A stretch of 34,500 bases of DNA from positions 1 to 34,500 of the forward strand of contig WGDO01000048.1 in the NCBI GenBank assembly GCA_015493225.1. Reading direction: 5' to 3'. Of this stretch, positions 33,367-34,500 are shown piece by piece (the stretch's first letter is position 1; every line of letters starts with the position of its first letter). This DNA comes from Patescibacteria group bacterium (GTDB taxonomy: Bacteria; Patescibacteriota; Minisyncoccia; Moranbacterales; DUUL01). The position numbers and the translations under genes are program-made. Below the pieces are notes generated by a model. The model made no database searches. It saw only the letters and a program-made list of their open reading frames with translations, and was not told the origin of the DNA.

Positions 33367-33900
33367 ATGATTGAATTAGAAAAAACGTATTTGGCGAAAT
33401 TTATTCCTGATGACTTAGGAGATTGTGAGCACAAAGAGATTATTGATGTGTATGTCCCCAAAGAAAGCATTCATCCATCATTGCGCCTGAGAAAAAATGG
33501 AAACCACTTTGAGATGACTAAAAAAGAACCGCTCAAAGAGGGAGATGCCTCTCAACAACGAGAACAAACTATTATACTTACCAAGCAGGAATTTACCACT
33601 CTAAATAATCAGGTAGAGGGAAAAAGAATTCGTAAAATAAGATACCAATTTAAACATAAAAACAATACTGCCGAAATAGATGTTTTTCAAGATACTTTAG
33701 CCGGTCTTGTCTTGGCTGATATTGAGTTTAAAAATAATGATGATAAAAATAACTTTCAAATACCTGATTTTTGCTTAGCAGAAGTTACCCAAGAAACTTT
33801 CCTCGCCGGCGGAATGCTCTGCGGAAAATCTTATGGTGATATTGAAAGTGGTTTAGACAAATTTGGATACAAAAAATTAATAGACCTCTCCGGAAACTAG
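33367..33900 (+). CDS. CYTH-domain protein
   Basis: 177 aa. The N-terminal MIELEKTYLAKF is the ExExK-type motif of CYTH (adenylate cyclase/thiamine triphosphatase) proteins, which hydrolyse or cyclise triphosphates in a beta-tunnel. Further strands carry the expected charged residues: SLRLRKNGNHFEMTKKEP, GKRIRKIRYQF, AEIDVFQDTLAGLVLADIEF. The last four codons (LSGN) and the stop lie in the left terminal repeat of the element at 33885, so the original C-terminus was replaced. The fold looks complete before that point, so activity is plausible. Confidence 0.85.
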   Translation: MIELEKTYLAKFIPDDLGDCEHKEIIDVYVPKESIHPSLRLRKNGNHFEMTKKEPLKEGDASQQREQTIILTKQEFTTLNNQVEGKRIRKIRYQFKHKNNTAEIDVFQDTLAGLVLADIEFKNNDDKNNFQIPDFCLAEVTQETFLAGGMLCGKSYGDIESGLDKFGYKKLIDLSGN

Positions 33901-34059
33901 CTTCGTTACGAAACCTGCCTCGCCGGCAGGCAAGTTTGCTAGTTTTGAGTAAAATTTATTGAACAACTTTTGAAAATTTAGCCTTAGCTAAGTTGAAAAA
34001 GTTTGAAATAAATTTTACCAAAGATGGAAAATTGCAGTAGGAGATAGTTTCCGGAGAGG
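33885..34059. mobile_element. MITE-like palindromic insertion (175 bp)
   Basis: 15-bp terminal inverted repeats: CCTCTCCGGAAACTA at 33885-33899 and its reverse complement at 34045-34059. Nested stems inside: AAACTAGC/GCTAGTTT, CCTGCC/GGCAGG, TAAAATTTATT/AATAAATTTTA and the palindrome CTTAGCTAAG. There is no coding capacity. The left end overlaps the CYTH stop codon. Confidence 0.75.
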
Positions 34060-34370
34060 CCTAATAATAAAATCTAATTATTGATCAGAAAAATTCATAC
34101 TCTATTAAAACCATCCCTATTCTAGGGTTATCTCTAAAATGTCAATATCTATATTAATTTTAGAACAATTATTTTTCTAGGTTAAAGTAGGATTAATGCT
34201 CTCCCCTACTATGCCCAAAGGCTTCGCGGGGCAGGCTGTCGCAACTTTGGTTCAAGTAATCTAATTATAAAGAGGCTGTTTCTATTTTTTTCAATTCTTC
34301 CCAAACTATGGACGACCGCACTAACTTTGGGACAAGTTATAAACAATTCCGGGTCACTCTCATTTTAGGG
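34060..34370. other. Repeat remnants, no gene
   Basis: No ORF is convincing. TATTCTAGGGTTAT (near 34120-34133) resembles CATTTTAGGGTTAT at 34361-34374, the end of the transposase gene, and may be a second IS-end relic. GCAGGCTGTCGCAACTTTGG (about 34219-34238) and GACCGCACTAACTTTGGGACAAG (about 34313-34335) match the palindromic repeat at 10740-10801. Confidence 0.5.
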
Positions 34371-34500
34371 TTATCCAAAAATCTTAAAAACCCTAAAAAG
34401 GTGAAACTTCTTATCTACAACCCCTCTGACTAGCGTTCTAAATCCTTTTAGTTTTGCATTAAAACTTTCTGCGGGAGCATTAGTACTTCTATTAATAAAA
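34371..34500 (-). CDS. Transposase C-terminus, ISL3/ISAon1-like (partial, runs off right edge)
   Basis: Below the ORF-track size. The minus strand from the window edge reads FINRSTNAPAESFNAKLKGF, continues RTLVRGVVDKKFHLFRVFKIFG and stops at 34371. NAPAESFNAKLKGFR..RGV.D..F.LFR..K is the C-terminal signature of DDE transposases of the ISL3/ISAon1 type (pattern knowledge). The catalytic part is outside the window. The downstream GGGTCACTCTCATTTTAGGG may be the element end. Confidence 0.72.
   Translation of the reverse strand, partial: FINRSTNAPAESFNAKLKGFRTLVRGVVDKKFHLFRVFKIFG

Noticed and set aside
1-34500. CRISPR array, tRNA or rRNA genes
   Set aside because: I looked for regularly spaced direct repeats, T-loop GTTC-A-A patterns and conserved rRNA strings and saw none. 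A tRNAscan-SE and Infernal run would be decisive.

Overview
The window looks like a chromosomal piece of an AT-rich Candidate Phyla Radiation bacterium (Patescibacteria, probably the Parcubacteria side). This is inferred from gene content and style, not from a marker phylogeny. Pointers are a NusA with long lysine/glutamate-rich segments, a RodZ-like protein with an extra Ig-like domain beside a membrane-anchored multi-repeat DUF11-type protein, several large GT39-type membrane glycosyltransferases, few Shine-Dalgarno sites, and many short palindromic repeats between genes. TGA behaves as a stop codon, so the Gracilibacteria recoding is not seen. No tRNA, rRNA or CRISPR array was found.

Layout. 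1-445: start of a probable IS30-type transposase running off the left edge, then an AT-rich palindromic repeat. 446-4400: housekeeping run on the minus strand, nusA-tig-clpP, with its own promoter and a possible short leader ORF. 4457-6567: a small secreted-protein island (a PKD-domain protein split by a likely frameshift, and a small secreted protein) with strong GGAGG ribosome binding sites unlike the rest of the window. 6678-8166: two single-pass membrane proteins. 8343-10646: a large DUF4173-like membrane protein. 10863-15524: small membrane protein, recA, rodZ-like gene and DUF11-repeat protein, all on minus. 15525-16380: about 0.85 kb without a convincing protein, starting with two divergent promoters whose -35 boxes overlap and ending in a clear terminator, with hairpins throughout. 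This is the best candidate for an undescribed structured RNA. 16556-28343: surface-glycan block with three paralogous GT39-type glycosyltransferases, a fourth divergent one, a membrane-anchored GH28-like enzyme, an FAD-dependent UGM/protoporphyrinogen-oxidase-like enzyme and an opposite-strand metallophosphoesterase-like protein. 28455-30495: recO and trpS. 30622-31519: DUF6922/AbiEii-type toxin-antitoxin pair between short direct repeats. 31633-33900: a hypothetical gene, a PPC/DUF296 gene broken by a 160-bp palindromic insertion, a HAD hydrolase and a CYTH protein whose 3' end lies in a second palindromic element. 33901-34500: repeat remnants and the C-terminus of an ISL3/ISAon1-like transposase running off the right edge.

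How it fits together. The core genes cover protein quality control (Tig, ClpP), transcription elongation (NusA), recombination (RecA, RecO), cell shape (RodZ) and tRNA charging (TrpS). The accessory genes mostly concern the cell surface: secreted PKD protein, anchored proteins, glycosyltransferases and the GH28-like enzyme. The two window ends and the 32-34 kb region show repeated insertion of IS and MITE-like elements.
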